Below are positions 1 to 10,163 of a DNA stretch of 64,000 bases, in pieces. Positions within the stretch are counted from its first letter, which is position 1; each line of letters opens with the position of its first letter. The stretch is from Candidatus Pantoea deserta (GTDB lineage Bacteria > Pseudomonadota > Gammaproteobacteria > Enterobacterales > Enterobacteriaceae), in the NCBI RefSeq assembly GCF_003813865.1, contig NZ_RMVG01000019.1, positions 1 through 64,000 on the forward strand, given 5' to 3'. Both the position numbers and the translations under genes were made by a program. The notes under the pieces are model-generated. The model was not told the DNA's origin, did no database searches, and was given only the letters and a program-made list of their open reading frames with translations.

Positions 1-441
1 GGGTGGCGGCCGCGCAAGCCCCCGCGCGTTCTTTTCAGCGAAGCGGGGGTATTTTTTCGCCGCGCGGCGCGCAATGCAGGCGTCACCGGCTGGCTGGTGG
101 TGATGTCTACCTATGTGATTAGCGGGCTGTGCGCGGCCGTGGCGGGGCTGATTGTCACCGCCGATATTCGCGGCGCAGACGCCAATAACGCCGGATTATG
201 GCTGGAGCTGGATGCGATTCTGGCCGTGGTGATCGGCGGCGCCTCGCTGATGGGCGGTCGCTTCAATCTGGTGCTGTCGCTGATCGGCGCGCTGATTATT
301 CAGGCGATGAATACCGGTATTCTGCTCTCCGGCTTTCCGCCGGAGCTGAACCAGGTCGTGAAGGCGATCGTCGTGATGTGTGTGCTGTTGATCCAGTCGC
401 CGCGCTTTCTGGCGTTAATAAAACGGAGAGGTTCCTCATGA
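1..441 (+). CDS. ytfT: Sugar ABC transporter permease, C-terminal part (YtfT-like)
   Basis: This is the 3' end of an inner-membrane permease of the galactofuranose-type ABC importer (YtfQRT-YjfF family); the 5' part lies outside the window. The reading frame is open from base 1. The segment from RRAARNAGV onward matches E. coli YtfT closely, including ADIRGADANNAGLWLELDAI and the GGASLMGGRFN loop, and ends with the last membrane helices. The first ~60 bases keep frame (RK, F and EA still align) but are otherwise very unlike the family, which suggests a low-quality contig edge rather than real divergence. The stop codon overlaps the start of yjfF by four bases (ATGA), so the two permeases are translationally coupled. 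No upstream in-window start is meaningful. Confidence 0.85.
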   Translation, partial: GWRPRKPPRVLFSEAGVFFRRAARNAGVTGWLVVMSTYVISGLCAAVAGLIVTADIRGADANNAGLWLELDAILAVVIGGASLMGGRFNLVLSLIGALIIQAMNTGILLSGFPPELNQVVKAIVVMCVLLIQSPRFLALIKRRGSS

Positions 442-1424
442 TTAAACGCCATCTTCCGCTGATGATTACGCTGCTGGTTTTTGTGGCGGGTTATCTGTTC
501 TGCCTGAGTCAGTTTCCCGGCTTCGCGTCGACGCGCGTGATCTGCAATATTCTTACCGATAACGCCTTTCTGGGCATTATCGCGGTGGGTATGACCTTTG
601 TGATCCTCTCCGGCGGCATTGATTTGTCGGTCGGCGCGGTGATTGCCTTTACCGGCGTGTTTCTGGCGCGCGCCATCGGCGATCTGCATCTTCATCCGCT
701 GCTGGCCTTTGCCATTATTCTGCTGGCGGGGGCGCTGTTTGGCGCCATGATGGGCTGGCTGATTGACGCGCTGAAGATCCCGGCCTTTATTATTACGCTG
801 GCCGGGATGTTTTTCCTGCGCGGCTGTAGCTATCTGGTGTCAGAAAACTCCATCCCGATCGATCATCCGCTGTATGCCACGCTCTCCAGCCTGGCGTGGA
901 AGGTGCCGGGCGGCGGGCGGCTGAGTTTGCTGGCGCTGGTTATGCTGGTGGTGGTGGCAGGCGGGATTATCCTGGCGCACCGCACGCGGTTCGGTAATCA
1001 GGTCTATGCCATTGGCGGTAATGTCACGTCAGCGCAGTTAATGGGCGTTTCCACGCGGGCGACCACCATTCGCATCTATATGCTGTCAACCACGCTGGCG
1101 ACGCTGGCCGGTATCGTTTTTTCCGTCTACACCTCGGCGGGCTATGCGCTGGCGGGACTGGGCGTCGAGCTGGATGCCATCGCGTCGGTGGTGATTGGCG
1201 GCACGCTACTCTCCGGCGGCGTCGGCACCGTGCTGGGAACGCTGTTCGGCGTCTTGATTCAGGGGCTGATTCAGACCTGGATTAATTTTGACGGCACCCT
1301 GAGTTCCTGGTGGACCAAGATTGCCATCGGGATTCTGCTGTTTGCCTTTATTGCCCTGCAACGTCTGCTGACGGTGATGTGGGATCGGCAGAAGAATGCG
1401 CCGGTGAAGCGCATCGCGACCTGA
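438..1424 (+). CDS. yjfF: Sugar ABC transporter permease YjfF
   Basis: Second permease subunit of the YtfQRT-YjfF type importer, 328 residues (E. coli YjfF is 331). It is an inner-membrane protein of the BPD_transp_2 family with about eight to ten hydrophobic segments. The family block VGMTFVILSGGIDLSVGAV (about residues 52-70) and the late GVELDAIASVVIGGTLLSGG block are present. The ATG overlaps the ytfT stop, and the open frame upstream of it is only a shadow inside ytfT. E. coli uses this system for D-galactofuranose. Here the pair lies directly next to the arabinose genes, so L-arabinofuranose is an alternative substrate (inference). A strong terminator follows the stop, closing the operon. 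Confidence 0.9.
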   Translation: MIKRHLPLMITLLVFVAGYLFCLSQFPGFASTRVICNILTDNAFLGIIAVGMTFVILSGGIDLSVGAVIAFTGVFLARAIGDLHLHPLLAFAIILLAGALFGAMMGWLIDALKIPAFIITLAGMFFLRGCSYLVSENSIPIDHPLYATLSSLAWKVPGGGRLSLLALVMLVVVAGGIILAHRTRFGNQVYAIGGNVTSAQLMGVSTRATTIRIYMLSTTLATLAGIVFSVYTSAGYALAGLGVELDAIASVVIGGTLLSGGVGTVLGTLFGVLIQGLIQTWINFDGTLSSWWTKIAIGILLFAFIALQRLLTVMWDRQKNAPVKRIAT

Positions 1425-1443
1425 CCAGCTGGATGCGAGTTAA

Positions 1444-1465
1444 GCCGCCTGCGGGCGGCTTTTTT
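1444..1465 (+). terminator. Rho-independent terminator after yjfF
   Basis: A perfect GCCGCC/GGCGGC stem with a TGCG loop is followed by six T residues, 20 bases after the yjfF stop codon. It is a textbook intrinsic terminator closing the ytfT-yjfF transcript. Confidence 0.9.
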
Positions 1466-1491
1466 GTTTTGTCGCTGTGAGAATGCGCAGT

Positions 1492-1551
1492 GCGGTGGCG
1501 GCGGGACATGCGGCGGGGCGGCGGGAACATGCGGTGTGGCGGCGGGAACGT
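1492..1551. repeat. Short imperfect tandem repeat, 3 units of 18-21 bp
   Basis: Three consecutive GC-rich units share the pattern GCGG(N)GGCGGCGGGA(A)CAT. The first is 18 bp (1492-1509); the next two are 21 bp (1510-1530, 1531-1551). Forward frames encode only Gly/Ala/Arg-rich low-complexity peptide, with no ribosome site and nothing recognisable. It lies in the non-coding gap between yjfF and araA. Confidence 0.7.
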
Positions 1552-1560
1552 GCAGCGCGA

Positions 1561-1657
1561 AAGGGGGTTCTGCCCGATCGCAAAGAATGCCCGCATCCAT
1601 GCGGATCGGCCTCGCCATCCTGGCTCGGACGCTTTGCTCTTCGGGCAGAACCCCCTT
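1561..1657. repeat. 17-bp perfect inverted repeat with 63-bp spacer
   Basis: The arm AAGGGGGTTCTGCCCGA (1561-1577) is mirrored exactly at 1641-1657. The GC-rich spacer carries a smaller internal dyad around GCATCCATGCGG. The T content after the right arm is low, so it is not a simple terminator. Perfect arms around a structured spacer suggest a small non-autonomous palindromic element or a structured RNA. No transposase or target duplication is evident. Confidence 0.6.
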
Positions 1658-1910
1658 CCACGGATGAGCATTTTTATGGCTGTTTTAAAACATCGCACAG
1701 ATTTTCATAAAGGAGGGAGGACAGGCAGTAGAGTGAAGCGGCCGGGCCATGGACAAAATGCCGGGAGCGTTTTTGAACAACGCATAGCGTTGGCCCGCTT
1801 GCGGACGAGCCTCATGGATGGGGCGCATAAGGCGAGGCCGAGACTCCAGGGATGGATTTACGCCGGCTTCACGGAACTGCCCATCCTCCCGACCGAATAG
1901 CTCTGTCTCA
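1658..1910. other. Intergenic stretch without a convincing gene
   Basis: The gap between the inverted repeat and the araA terminator has no reading frame with a ribosome site or recognisable protein. Bases 1750-1895 contain GC-rich phrases (CATGGATGGGGCG and CCAGGGATGGATTTACG) of the kind seen in dispersed intergenic repeats of enterobacteria; that resemblance is from memory. Nothing else is supported here. Confidence 0.4.
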
Positions 1911-1944
1911 CTAAAAGAAAACGCCGACTTTAACAGTCGGCGTT
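1911..1944 (-). terminator. Rho-independent terminator after araA
   Basis: On the minus strand the perfect stem AACGCCGAC/GTCGGCGTT with a 7-base loop is followed by TTCTTTTAG. It lies 28 bases past the araA stop codon and ends the araBA transcript. Confidence 0.85.
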
Positions 1945-1971
1945 GATGGCTATCAACCCGCATCCCGCGAC

Positions 1972-3474
1972 CTAGCGTTTCGAACGGTAATAGACCTCAT
2001 TCCAGCGCAGCGCGTCTTTAAACGCCGGAAGCCGCGTGTGCTCATCAATCACCAGCACTTCAATACCGTTCATCTCACCGTACAGATACATATCATCCAG
2101 CGTCAGCGCCTGGCTAAACACCGTATGGTGCGCGCCGCCTGCCAGAATCCAGGCTTCGGACGCCGTCGCCAGTGACGGCTGCGCGTGCCACAGCGCGCGC
2201 GCGACCGGCAGCTTCGGCAGCGGTTTCGGCTGCTCAATCGCATCCACCACGTTCACCAGCAGGCGGAAGCGATCGCCCATATCGATCACGCTGGCGTTGA
2301 CCGCGCGTCCGGCCGGGGTAGAGAAAATCAGGCGCGCCGGGTCGGCCTTGCCGCCAATGCCGAGGAACTGCACGTCAATCAGCGGCTTCTCCTCTCTGGC
2401 GATGGAAGGACAGACCTCCAGCATATGCGACCCTAACACCAGATCGTTGCCCGGCGAGAAGTGGTAGGTGTAATCCTCCATAAAGGAGGTGCCGCCAGGG
2501 CGATCGCCCGCCATGATTTTGAAAATGCGCAGCAGCGCGGCGGTTTTCCAGTCGCCTTCGCCGGCGAAGCCGTAGCCCTGGCCCATCAGACGCTGAACCG
2601 CCAGGCCGGGAAGCTGCGTCATACCGTGTAGCGTCTGGAAGTTAGTGGTAAAGGCGTCGCAGCCTTCGCTGTCAAGGAAACGCTTAAGGCCTAACTCAAT
2701 GCGCGCCGCATCCAGCACATTTTGGCGCTTTTCGCCGCCGCTCGCCGCCACGTCGCTGAAGCGATAGAGGCTCTCGTACTCGTCAACCAGCGCGTTGACA
2801 TCGCCGTCGCTGACCTGATTGATCACCTCGACCAGATCGCCGACGCCCCAGCCGTTTACGGCATAGCCAAACTGAATCTGCGCCGCCACTTTATCGCCTT
2901 CGGTTACGGCGACTTCACGCATATTGTCGCCGAAGCGCGCCACTTTCAGCTGCCGGCTGGCGTGTCTGGCGAAGGCGGCGCGCATCCAGTTGCCGATACG
3001 CTGCTGGCTGGTCGCGTCCTGCCAGTGGCCGGTCACCACGCTGTGTTGCAAACCCATGCGCGCGCCGATAAAGCCAAACTCGCGGCCGCCGTGAGCGGTC
3101 TGGTTAAGGTTCATAAAGTCCATATCCATGCTGTCCCACGGGATCTCCGCATTGAACTGGGTATGGAACTGCAACAGCGGTTTGGTTAATACGCTCAGAC
3201 CGCCGATCCACATTTTGGCGGGCGAGAAGGTGTGCAGCCAGGTAATGATGCCGACGCAGCTGTCGTCGTGGCTGGCGTCGCGGCACAGGGCCAGCGCCTC
3301 GTCTGGCGACTTCACCAGCGGCTTGATCACCAGCGTTAACGGCAGGGCCGACGAGGCGTTGAGTCCGTCCACCACCTGGCGGGCGTGCTGTTCAACCTGA
3401 CGCAGAGTTTCCGCGCCGTAGAGATGCTGTGTGCCGATCACAAACCACACGCTGTGAGCGTTGTACTGATCCAT
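1972..3474 (-). CDS. araA: L-arabinose isomerase AraA
   Basis: Cytosolic isomerase converting L-arabinose to L-ribulose, a manganese-dependent step of arabinose catabolism. The protein is 500 residues, the family length, and matches E. coli AraA throughout: [11 protein letters not shown] at the start, [26 protein letters not shown], the active-site region [13 protein letters not shown] and the C-terminal [17 protein letters not shown]. The ATG at 3474 was chosen because it aligns with the family N-terminus and has an AAGGAG site just upstream; the frame stays open 21 codons further without homology. It lies 11 bases behind araB in an araBA operon. Unlike E. coli, no araD follows; the epimerase must be encoded elsewhere. 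Confidence 0.97.
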   Translation of the reverse strand: MDQYNAHSVWFVIGTQHLYGAETLRQVEQHARQVVDGLNASSALPLTLVIKPLVKSPDEALALCRDASHDDSCVGIITWLHTFSPAKMWIGGLSVLTKPLLQFHTQFNAEIPWDSMDMDFMNLNQTAHGGREFGFIGARMGLQHSVVTGHWQDATSQQRIGNWMRAAFARHASRQLKVARFGDNMREVAVTEGDKVAAQIQFGYAVNGWGVGDLVEVINQVSDGDVNALVDEYESLYRFSDVAASGGEKRQNVLDAARIELGLKRFLDSEGCDAFTTNFQTLHGMTQLPGLAVQRLMGQGYGFAGEGDWKTAALLRIFKIMAGDRPGGTSFMEDYTYHFSPGNDLVLGSHMLEVCPSIAREEKPLIDVQFLGIGGKADPARLIFSTPAGRAVNASVIDMGDRFRLLVNVVDAIEQPKPLPKLPVARALWHAQPSLATASEAWILAGGAHHTVFSQALTLDDMYLYGEMNGIEVLVIDEHTRLPAFKDALRWNEVYYRSKR

Positions 3475-3485
3475 AAACCTGCTCC

Positions 3486-5171
3486 TTAATAAGGGGTAAC
3501 GGGGCGCGGCGCATACTGCGGTTCTGCCGCCGCGCACCAGAGTTGATAACGTTGATAGAGCTGCTGATAGCGCGCGACGCGCGCGGCATCAGGCTGTAGC
3601 GTGACGGCGATAGGGCTGGCCATGGCTTTTTGCGCCTCTGGCACCGAGTCATAGACCCCGGCGGCGACCGCGGCGAAGATAGCCGCGCCCAGCGCGCAGC
3701 ATTCATCCGAGGCGACAATGTCCAGCGGACGGTTCATCACGTCGCAGCACGCCTGCATGATGGCGGGGGATTTGCGCGCAATACCGCCCAGCGTCAGGAT
3801 GTTCTCCACCGGAATCTGCTGCTGTTCAAAACACTCCATAATGGCGCGCGCGCCGAAGGCGGTAGCGGCGATAAGACCGCCGAACAGCGCAGGGGCGTCG
3901 GTGCCGAGATTAAGATCGGTGATAACGCCTTTCAGGCGCTGGTTGGCGTCAGGCGTGCGGCGACCGTTGAACCAGTCGAGCACCACCGGCAGATGATCCA
4001 GCTGGGGATCGGCGGCCCAGGCTTCGGTCAGCTGGCGGATCAGATTGCGCTGTAGCTCAGCTAACTGCGGCTGAAGTTCCGGATGCTGCGCTGCCGCCTG
4101 TTGCAGCGGCCAGCCGAGCAGGCGGCTAAACCAGGCGTAAATATCGCCGAACGCCGACTGACCCGCTTCACAGCCAATCGCGCCCGGCATCACGCTGCCG
4201 TCCACCTGACCGCAGATACCTTTAATGGCGCGATCGCCGACCTGCTCAGCGTCCGCGATCAGAATGTCGCAGGTAGAGGTGCCGATCACCTTCACCAGCG
4301 TATAGGGCTGCGCGCCCGCGCCAACCGCGCCCATATGGCAGTCAAAGGCGCCGCCGGCGATGGTGATGTTCTGCGACAGGCCGAGGCGCTGCGCCCACTC
4401 GCTGCTCAGCGTGCCGACCGGCACGTCGGCGGTCCAGGTGTCGGTAAACAGCGGGGCGTCAAGCTGCTGCGTCAGCAGCGGATCGAGCGCGTTAAGGAAG
4501 TCGGGATCGGGCAGGCCCTGCCACTCAGGATGCCACAGCGCCTTATGCCCGGCGGCGCAGCGGCTGCGACGCAGGCTGGCGGGGGCGGTGGTTCCGCTCA
4601 GCAGCGCAGGCACCCAGTCGCACAGCTCAACCCAGGAGACGGCGGCCTCGCGAACCGCCGCATCGGCGCGGGAGACGTGCAGGATTTTCGCCCAGAACCA
4701 TTCAGAGGAGTAAATGCCGCCAATGTAGCGGCTGTAGTCGGTAAAGCGCCCGCTGCGGCACAGCTGGTTGATGGATTCCGCTTCCTCAATGGCGGTGTGA
4801 TCTTTCCACAGCACAAACATCGCATTGGGGTTGTCGGCAAAATCCGGACGCAGCGCCAGCACCTTGCCGTCGCGATCGATGGGGGCGGGCGTGGAGCCGG
4901 TGGTATCAACGCCAATCCCAGTGACACTGTCACGCTGGGTCGGGGTCAACGCATTGATGACGCTCAGCAGCGCCTGTTCCATCGCCTCAATATAGTCAAG
5001 CGGGTGGTGGCGAAAACGATTGGTATGGGGGTCGCTGTATAAGCCCTGCTGCCAGCGCGGATAGTTTACTACTGCGGTTTTCAGCTCGCTGCCGCTGTCG
5101 CAGTCTACCGCCAGCGCACGCACCGAATCACTGCCAAAGTCGAGGCCCAGAGTGATGGCTCCAGTACGCAT
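3486..5171 (-). CDS. araB: Ribulokinase AraB
   Basis: FGGY-family kinase that phosphorylates L-ribulose to L-ribulose 5-phosphate with ATP. Its 561 residues compare with 566 in E. coli. Visible family blocks are [16 protein letters not shown] near the N-terminus, [16 protein letters not shown], the [26 protein letters not shown] nucleotide and substrate region, and the C-terminal [17 protein letters not shown] segment. It is the first gene of araBA and is transcribed away from araF across a shared 368-base control region. The start has a GGAGAT ribosome site. Regulation by AraC with arabinose is expected from the family and from araC lying in the same cluster. Confidence 0.97.
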   Translation of the reverse strand: MRTGAITLGLDFGSDSVRALAVDCDSGSELKTAVVNYPRWQQGLYSDPHTNRFRHHPLDYIEAMEQALLSVINALTPTQRDSVTGIGVDTTGSTPAPIDRDGKVLALRPDFADNPNAMFVLWKDHTAIEEAESINQLCRSGRFTDYSRYIGGIYSSEWFWAKILHVSRADAAVREAAVSWVELCDWVPALLSGTTAPASLRRSRCAAGHKALWHPEWQGLPDPDFLNALDPLLTQQLDAPLFTDTWTADVPVGTLSSEWAQRLGLSQNITIAGGAFDCHMGAVGAGAQPYTLVKVIGTSTCDILIADAEQVGDRAIKGICGQVDGSVMPGAIGCEAGQSAFGDIYAWFSRLLGWPLQQAAAQHPELQPQLAELQRNLIRQLTEAWAADPQLDHLPVVLDWFNGRRTPDANQRLKGVITDLNLGTDAPALFGGLIAATAFGARAIMECFEQQQIPVENILTLGGIARKSPAIMQACCDVMNRPLDIVASDECCALGAAIFAAVAAGVYDSVPEAQKAMASPIAVTLQPDAARVARYQQLYQRYQLWCAAAEPQYAPRPVTPY

Positions 5172-5539
5172 CGGACATCTCCTGTTATCAATAATCGTCG
5201 CTTTATCCTGTGGCGGCGACGCAGGAAACGTTATTCACCGATCGCTGAGAATATGCACTTTTCTGCCGTGGACAGCGATTTTGTGATCCATGGCAAAAGT
5301 TAAGCGGCGGTTAAAATTGCTGAATATATGGAACAATCTGTCGTGATTTCAGGGTGTGATACCGCTCTACATTTTTCCTCTTCTTTCCCGCTACAACTAG
5401 CCCAGCGTTTGCACAGCCTTTGTTCACTCATCTTGCTAACGCGCTGATTTTCATCCGTACCCAAAAAACAAAATTGACTGGTAGCGTTTACACCGATTCG
5501 TTAACAGCAGGGAAAAACACCCTGGCTCCGGAGAGCATC
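5172..5539. promoter_or_regulatory. Divergent araB / araF control region
   Basis: This 368-base gap separates the divergent araBA and araFGH operons and must hold both promoters. TGTGATACCGCTCTAC (5355-5370) resembles a CRP site, with one good half. Several sequences resemble the AraC half-site pattern TAGC-N7-TCCATA: CATGGCAAAAGTTAAGC (about 5290-5306, reverse orientation), TATGGAACAATCTGTCG (about 5328-5344) and TAGCGTTTACACCGATT (about 5482-5498). None is a perfect consensus, so the assignments are tentative. A DNA-loop arrangement like that of E. coli is possible but not shown. Confidence 0.5.
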
Positions 5540-6523
5540 ATGCATAAATTCACTAAAGCGTTCGCGGCCATCGGCCTGGCAGCGGTTATGTCACATTCCG
5601 CTATCGCGGACACCATGAAGCTGGGATTTCTGGTCAAGCAGCCGGAAGAGCCCTGGTTCCAGACTGAATGGAAATTCGCCGATAAAGCCGGTAAGGAATT
5701 AGGCTTTGAAGTGATTAAAATTGCCGTTCCCGACGGTGAGAAAACCCTGAACGCCATCGACAGCCTGGCCGCCAGCGGCGCGAAAGGCTTTGTTATCTGC
5801 ACCCCCGATCCCAAACTCGGTTCCGCTATCGTGGCCAAAGCGCGCGGTTACGATCTGAAAGTTATCGCCGTCGATGACCAGTTCGTTAACGCCAAAGGCA
5901 AGCCGATGGATAGCGTTCCGCTGGTGATGATGGCCGCGACCAAAATCGGCGAGCGTCAGGGGCAGGAGCTGTATAAAGAGATGCAGAAGCGCGGCTGGAA
6001 CGTCAAAGAGACCGGCGTGATGGCGATTACCGCCAACGAGCTGGACACCGCCCGTCGCCGCACCGGCGGCTCTATGGAAGCCTTAAAAGCCGCAGGCTTC
6101 CCGGCGGCGCAAATCTATCAGGTTCCAACCAAGTCTAACGACATTCCCGGCGCGTTCGACGCAGGCAACTCGCTGCTGGTGCAGCATCCGGAAGTGAAAC
6201 ACTGGCTGATTGTCGGCATGAACGACAACACCGTGCTGGGCGGCGTACGCGCCACCGAAGGCCAGGGCTTCAAGGCCGCTGACGTTATCGGCATTGGCAT
6301 CAACGGCGTTGACGCCGTAAGCGAGCTGTCAAAAGACAAAGCCACCGGCTTCTATGGCTCGCTGCTGCCCAGCCCGGATGTGCACGGCTACAAGAGCAGC
6401 CAGATGCTTTATGACTGGGTAAGCAAAGGCACAGAGCCGCCGAAATTTACCGAGGTAACTGATGTCGTGCTGATTACCCGCGATAACTTCAAAACCGAAC
6501 TGGCGAAAAAAGGGTTGATGTAA
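5540..6523 (+). CDS. araF: L-arabinose-binding periplasmic protein AraF
   Basis: Periplasmic receptor of the high-affinity AraFGH importer. The 327 residues match E. coli AraF (329). Residues 1-23 form a Sec signal peptide ending ...SHSAIA before [17 protein letters not shown]. Ligand-contact stretches typical of the family are conserved ([45 protein letters not shown]). The ATG at 5540 follows GGAGAGC and gives a clean signal peptide; the frame is open 40 codons further upstream, but that part runs through promoter sequence. It is the first gene of araFGH, with araG 62 bases downstream. Confidence 0.96.
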   Translation: MHKFTKAFAAIGLAAVMSHSAIADTMKLGFLVKQPEEPWFQTEWKFADKAGKELGFEVIKIAVPDGEKTLNAIDSLAASGAKGFVICTPDPKLGSAIVAKARGYDLKVIAVDDQFVNAKGKPMDSVPLVMMAATKIGERQGQELYKEMQKRGWNVKETGVMAITANELDTARRRTGGSMEALKAAGFPAAQIYQVPTKSNDIPGAFDAGNSLLVQHPEVKHWLIVGMNDNTVLGGVRATEGQGFKAADVIGIGINGVDAVSELSKDKATGFYGSLLPSPDVHGYKSSQMLYDWVSKGTEPPKFTEVTDVVLITRDNFKTELAKKGLM

Positions 6524-6585
6524 ACCCGCGTACCGTGCCGCTGCGTGAGCGGCGGCACCTTATCGGTCAACCCAGAGGAGTCACC

Positions 6586-8106
6586 ATGAATAGCGAGCCA
6601 ACCTTTCTGTCGTTTCATGGCATCAGTAAAACCTTTCCAGGCGTTAAGGCACTACAGGATATTTCATTTGCGTGTCGCGGCGGCGAAGTGCACGCCCTGA
6701 TGGGCGAGAACGGCGCGGGTAAATCGACGCTGCTGAAGATCCTCAGCGGCAGCTATCAGCCCAGCGGCGGCGAAATCCGCATCAAGGGTCAGCCGGTCAG
6801 TTTCCAGAGCACCAGCGACGCGCTGGACGCCGGCGTCGCCATTATTTATCAGGAGCTGCATCTGGTGCCTGAGATGAGCGTGGCGGAGAACATCTATCTC
6901 GGCCAGATTCCTCACAAGCGGGGTCTGGTAAACCACAAGCTGCTGCGCTACGAGGCGGGCCTGCAGCTGAAAAATCTCGGCATGGACATCGATCCCGATA
7001 TGCCGCTGAAGTACCTGTCGCTCGGCCAGTGGCAAATGGTGGAGATTGCCAAAGCGCTGGCGCGCAACGCCCGTATCATTGCCTTTGACGAGCCAACCAG
7101 TTCGCTGTCGGCGCGCGAGATCGACAATCTGTTCCGGGTAATTCGCCAGCTGCGCGCGGAAGGGCGCGTGGTGCTGTACGTGTCGCACCGCATGGAGGAG
7201 ATCTTCGCCCTGAGCGACGCCATCACCGTGTTTAAAGACGGGCGCTTTGTGCGCACCTTTACCGATATGGCCAATACCCATCACGACGATCTGGTGCAGG
7301 CGATGGTGGGACGCAACCTCGGCGATATTTACGGCTATGCGCCGCGTCCTCATGGGCCGGTGCGCCTGGTGCTGGAGAAGGTTGAAGCGAAGGGCGTGCG
7401 TCACCCCATCTCGCTGGAGGTGCGCGCCGGTGAAATTGTCGGCCTGTTCGGGCTGGTCGGCGCCGGACGCAGCGAGCTGATGAAAGGCGTGTTCGGCGCG
7501 ACCCGCCTGCGCGGCGGCCGCATTCTGCTTGATGGCGAGGTGCTGAAGCTACGCGAGCCGATCGATGCGATTCGCGCAGGCGTGATGCTCTGCCCGGAAG
7601 ATCGCAAATCCGAAGGCATCATTCCGGTGCACTCGGTGCGCGACAACATCAATATCAGCGCCCGGCGTCACAATCTCACCGCAGGCTGTCTGATAAAGAA
7701 TCACTGGGAAACGCAGAACGCGGACACCCATATCCGTTCGCTCAATATCAAAACGCCCCATGCGGAACAGCTGATCATGAACCTTTCGGGCGGCAACCAG
7801 CAAAAGGCGATTCTGGGCCGCTGGCTGTCGGAAGAGATGAAAGTGATCCTGCTGGATGAGCCAACGCGCGGTATCGATGTCGGCGCGAAACATGAAATCT
7901 ATAACCTGATCTACCAGCTGGCGAGCAAGGGTATTGCGGTGCTGTTTGCCTCCAGCGATTTGCCAGAGGTGATGGGCCTTGCCGATCGCATCGTGGTGAT
8001 GCGTGAAGGCGCTATCGCTGGCGAACTGCTGCATGACGAAGCCACGGAGCAGCAGACGCTGAGCCTGGCGATGCCCAAAACCACCCAAGCGGCCGCAGTG
8101 GCCTGA
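6586..8106 (+). CDS. araG: L-arabinose ABC importer ATPase AraG
   Basis: Cytoplasmic energy subunit of AraFGH, with two ABC domains in one chain of 506 residues (E. coli 504). The N-terminal Walker A is GENGAGKST, with signature [15 protein letters not shown] and Walker [12 protein letters not shown]. The second domain has the degenerate Walker [11 protein letters not shown] usual in sugar importers, signature [15 protein letters not shown] and Walker [13 protein letters not shown]. The start at 6586 has an AGAGGAG site; an in-frame codon at 6535 lies in intergenic sequence and is not supported. araH follows after 14 bases. Confidence 0.96.
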   Translation: MNSEPTFLSFHGISKTFPGVKALQDISFACRGGEVHALMGENGAGKSTLLKILSGSYQPSGGEIRIKGQPVSFQSTSDALDAGVAIIYQELHLVPEMSVAENIYLGQIPHKRGLVNHKLLRYEAGLQLKNLGMDIDPDMPLKYLSLGQWQMVEIAKALARNARIIAFDEPTSSLSAREIDNLFRVIRQLRAEGRVVLYVSHRMEEIFALSDAITVFKDGRFVRTFTDMANTHHDDLVQAMVGRNLGDIYGYAPRPHGPVRLVLEKVEAKGVRHPISLEVRAGEIVGLFGLVGAGRSELMKGVFGATRLRGGRILLDGEVLKLREPIDAIRAGVMLCPEDRKSEGIIPVHSVRDNINISARRHNLTAGCLIKNHWETQNADTHIRSLNIKTPHAEQLIMNLSGGNQQKAILGRWLSEEMKVILLDEPTRGIDVGAKHEIYNLIYQLASKGIAVLFASSDLPEVMGLADRIVVMREGAIAGELLHDEATEQQTLSLAMPKTTQAAAVA

Positions 8107-8120
8107 CAGAGGAAAATATT

Positions 8121-9107
8121 ATGTCTTCATCCACAACATCAGGTACGCCACCGGTTCAGCAGCGCAGCGGCCTGCGCTTTGGGCGTATCTGGGATAACTT
8201 CGGCATGCTGGTGGTGTTCGCGCTGCTGTTTATCGCCTGCGCCGTTTTCGTGCCTAACTTTGGCTCCTTTATCAATATGAAAGGGCTGGGGCTGGCGATG
8301 TCGATGTCCGGTATGGTGGCGTGCGGCATGCTGTTTTGCCTTGCCTCCGGCGACTTTGACCTGTCGATAGCCTCGGTAATCGCCTGCGCGGGGGTCGTTA
8401 CCGCCGTGGTTATCAATATGACGGAAAGTCTGTGGATTGGCGTGTTTGCCGGTCTGCTGATAGGGGTCGCGACGGGCTTTGTGAACGGCTTCGTCATTGC
8501 GCGCCTGAAAATTAACGCCCTGATCACCACGCTGGCGACCATGCAGATTGTGCGCGGTCTGGCCTATATCTTCTCAGACGGTAAGGCGGTGGGCATTGAA
8601 GACGAGCGCTTCTTTACCCTCGGCTTCGCTAACTGGCTCGGCGTGCCTGCGCCGATCTGGCTGACCATCGCCACTATGCTGATTTTCGGCTTCCTGCTGA
8701 ACAAGACCACCTTTGGTCGAAACACGCTGGCTATTGGCGGTAATGAGGAGGCGGCGCGACTGGCGGGCGTACCGGTGGTTCGCACCCGCATTATTATCTT
8801 TATTCTCTCCGGGCTGGTTTCGGCTGCGGCGGGCATCATCCTTGCCTCGCGCATGACCAGCGGTCAGCCGATGACTTCGCTGGGCTATGAGCTGGTGGTG
8901 ATCTCCGCCTGCGTGCTGGGCGGCGTGTCGCTGAAGGGCGGGATTGGCAAGATCTCCTACGTCGTCGCGGGCGTATTGATCCTGGGAACCGTTGAAAATG
9001 CCATGAATTTATTGAATATCTCGCCATTCTCACAGTACGTGGTGCGTGGTCTGATACTGTTAGCGGCGGTGATTTTCGACCGCTATAAACAAAAGCATAA
9101 AGCCTGA
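8121..9107 (+). CDS. araH: L-arabinose ABC importer permease AraH
   Basis: Inner-membrane channel subunit of AraFGH, 328 residues as in E. coli. It belongs to the BPD_transp_2 family with about ten hydrophobic helices. The block GMLFCLASGDFDLSIASVI and the late LGYELVVISACVLGGVSLKGG loop that contacts the ATPase are present. It begins 14 bases after araG with an AGAGGAAA site. A hairpin without a T tract separates it from araC, so some readthrough into araC is plausible. Confidence 0.96.
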   Translation: MSSSTTSGTPPVQQRSGLRFGRIWDNFGMLVVFALLFIACAVFVPNFGSFINMKGLGLAMSMSGMVACGMLFCLASGDFDLSIASVIACAGVVTAVVINMTESLWIGVFAGLLIGVATGFVNGFVIARLKINALITTLATMQIVRGLAYIFSDGKAVGIEDERFFTLGFANWLGVPAPIWLTIATMLIFGFLLNKTTFGRNTLAIGGNEEAARLAGVPVVRTRIIIFILSGLVSAAAGIILASRMTSGQPMTSLGYELVVISACVLGGVSLKGGIGKISYVVAGVLILGTVENAMNLLNISPFSQYVVRGLILLAAVIFDRYKQKHKA

Positions 9108-9117
9108 CGGCGACAAG

Positions 9118-9138
9118 ACGCGGCGCATGGCGCCGCGT
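9118..9138 (+). other. Hairpin between araH and araC
   Basis: ACGCGGCGC and GCGCCGCGT form a perfect 9-bp stem with an ATG loop. No T run follows, so it is not a canonical terminator. It may protect the araFGH 3' end or thin transcription into araC, which starts 30 bases later (inference). Confidence 0.55.
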
Positions 9139-9168
9139 ACCCATTCATCCTGACTGCGTGAGGACGTT

Positions 9169-10086
9169 ATGTACCACCGTGAATCCACAGCGGCGCAGCA
9201 AAATCCTCTGTTGCCCGGTTATCCCTTTAACGCCTGGCTGGTCGCCGGGCTGACGCCGATTTCCGCCGACGGCCCGCTCGATTTTTTCATTGACCGCCCC
9301 CAGGGGATGAAGGGCTTTATCCTTAATCTCACCATCAAAGGGAAAGGGCGGGTATTTGACGGCGAAAAGGGGTTTGACTGTCTGCCGGGCGATATGCTGC
9401 TGTTCCAGCCCAAAACCGCACACTACTATGGCCGCGCCCCGGACAGCCCGGAATGGCATCACCGCTGGGTTTACTTTCGACCGCGCGCCTACTGGAACGA
9501 CTGGCTACAGTGGCAGGACGCCCGTGAAGGCGTCGGGCGGCTACGTCTCAACGACACGCTGCGCGCCGAGTTTGACCGACTGTTCGCCAGTATTGAGCAA
9601 ACCCACAACTCCGGCCGCCGCTTTGCGGAAGAACTGGCGATGAATCTGCTGGAGCGTCTGCTGCTGCGCGCCGTGGAGGAAGATCCCCGTAGCCATCAGC
9701 AGGTCCGCGATCCGCGCATTATTGAAGCCTGCCAGTATGTGACCAACCATTTAGCCAGCGAAGTCAAAATCGAAGAGGTGGCGCGCCATGTCTGCTTATC
9801 GCCGTCGCGGCTGGCGCATCTGTTTCGCGAACAGATGGGCGTTAATCTGCTGCGCTGGCGCGAAGACCAGCGCATTATCCGCGCCAGACTGCTGCTGCAA
9901 ACCACGCAGGAGCCTATCGCCAGCGTAGGACGCGAGGTGGGCTACGACGATCAGCTCTATTTCTCGCGCGTGTTTCGTAAACGGGTCGGCATCAGCCCCA
10001 GCGACTTTCGCCGTCGCAATCAGGATGCGCAGGATACAATGCTCGCCGAACCGGGCTGGCCTATGGCGCAGCGTGCTATTTCCTGA
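9169..10086 (+). CDS. araC: Arabinose operon regulator AraC
   Basis: Arabinose-responsive activator/repressor, 305 residues against 292 in E. coli. The N-terminal cupin sensor keeps the block GLTPI-(6)[13 protein letters not shown] and the [10 protein letters not shown] strand. The C-terminal AraC/XylS DNA-binding domain has [18 protein letters not shown] (first HTH, about residues 206-223) and [16 protein letters not shown] (second HTH). Here araC is the fourth gene after araFGH rather than divergent from araB as in E. coli, so its own expression could rise with the transporter. Family knowledge predicts control of both ara operons. Confidence 0.95.
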   Translation: MYHRESTAAQQNPLLPGYPFNAWLVAGLTPISADGPLDFFIDRPQGMKGFILNLTIKGKGRVFDGEKGFDCLPGDMLLFQPKTAHYYGRAPDSPEWHHRWVYFRPRAYWNDWLQWQDAREGVGRLRLNDTLRAEFDRLFASIEQTHNSGRRFAEELAMNLLERLLLRAVEEDPRSHQQVRDPRIIEACQYVTNHLASEVKIEEVARHVCLSPSRLAHLFREQMGVNLLRWREDQRIIRARLLLQTTQEPIASVGREVGYDDQLYFSRVFRKRVGISPSDFRRRNQDAQDTMLAEPGWPMAQRAIS

Positions 10087-10163
10087 TTTTCGGGGGAATC
10101 CTGCTTGTTCAGACCGGCGCTATAGTCTTAAATCTGTCGGGTAGATGAATAAGAGGAGTAAGA

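Noticed and set aside
1464-1900. Overlapping short open frames in the yjfF-araA gap
   Set aside because: They translate the tandem and inverted GC repeats in several frames without ribosome sites or homology.
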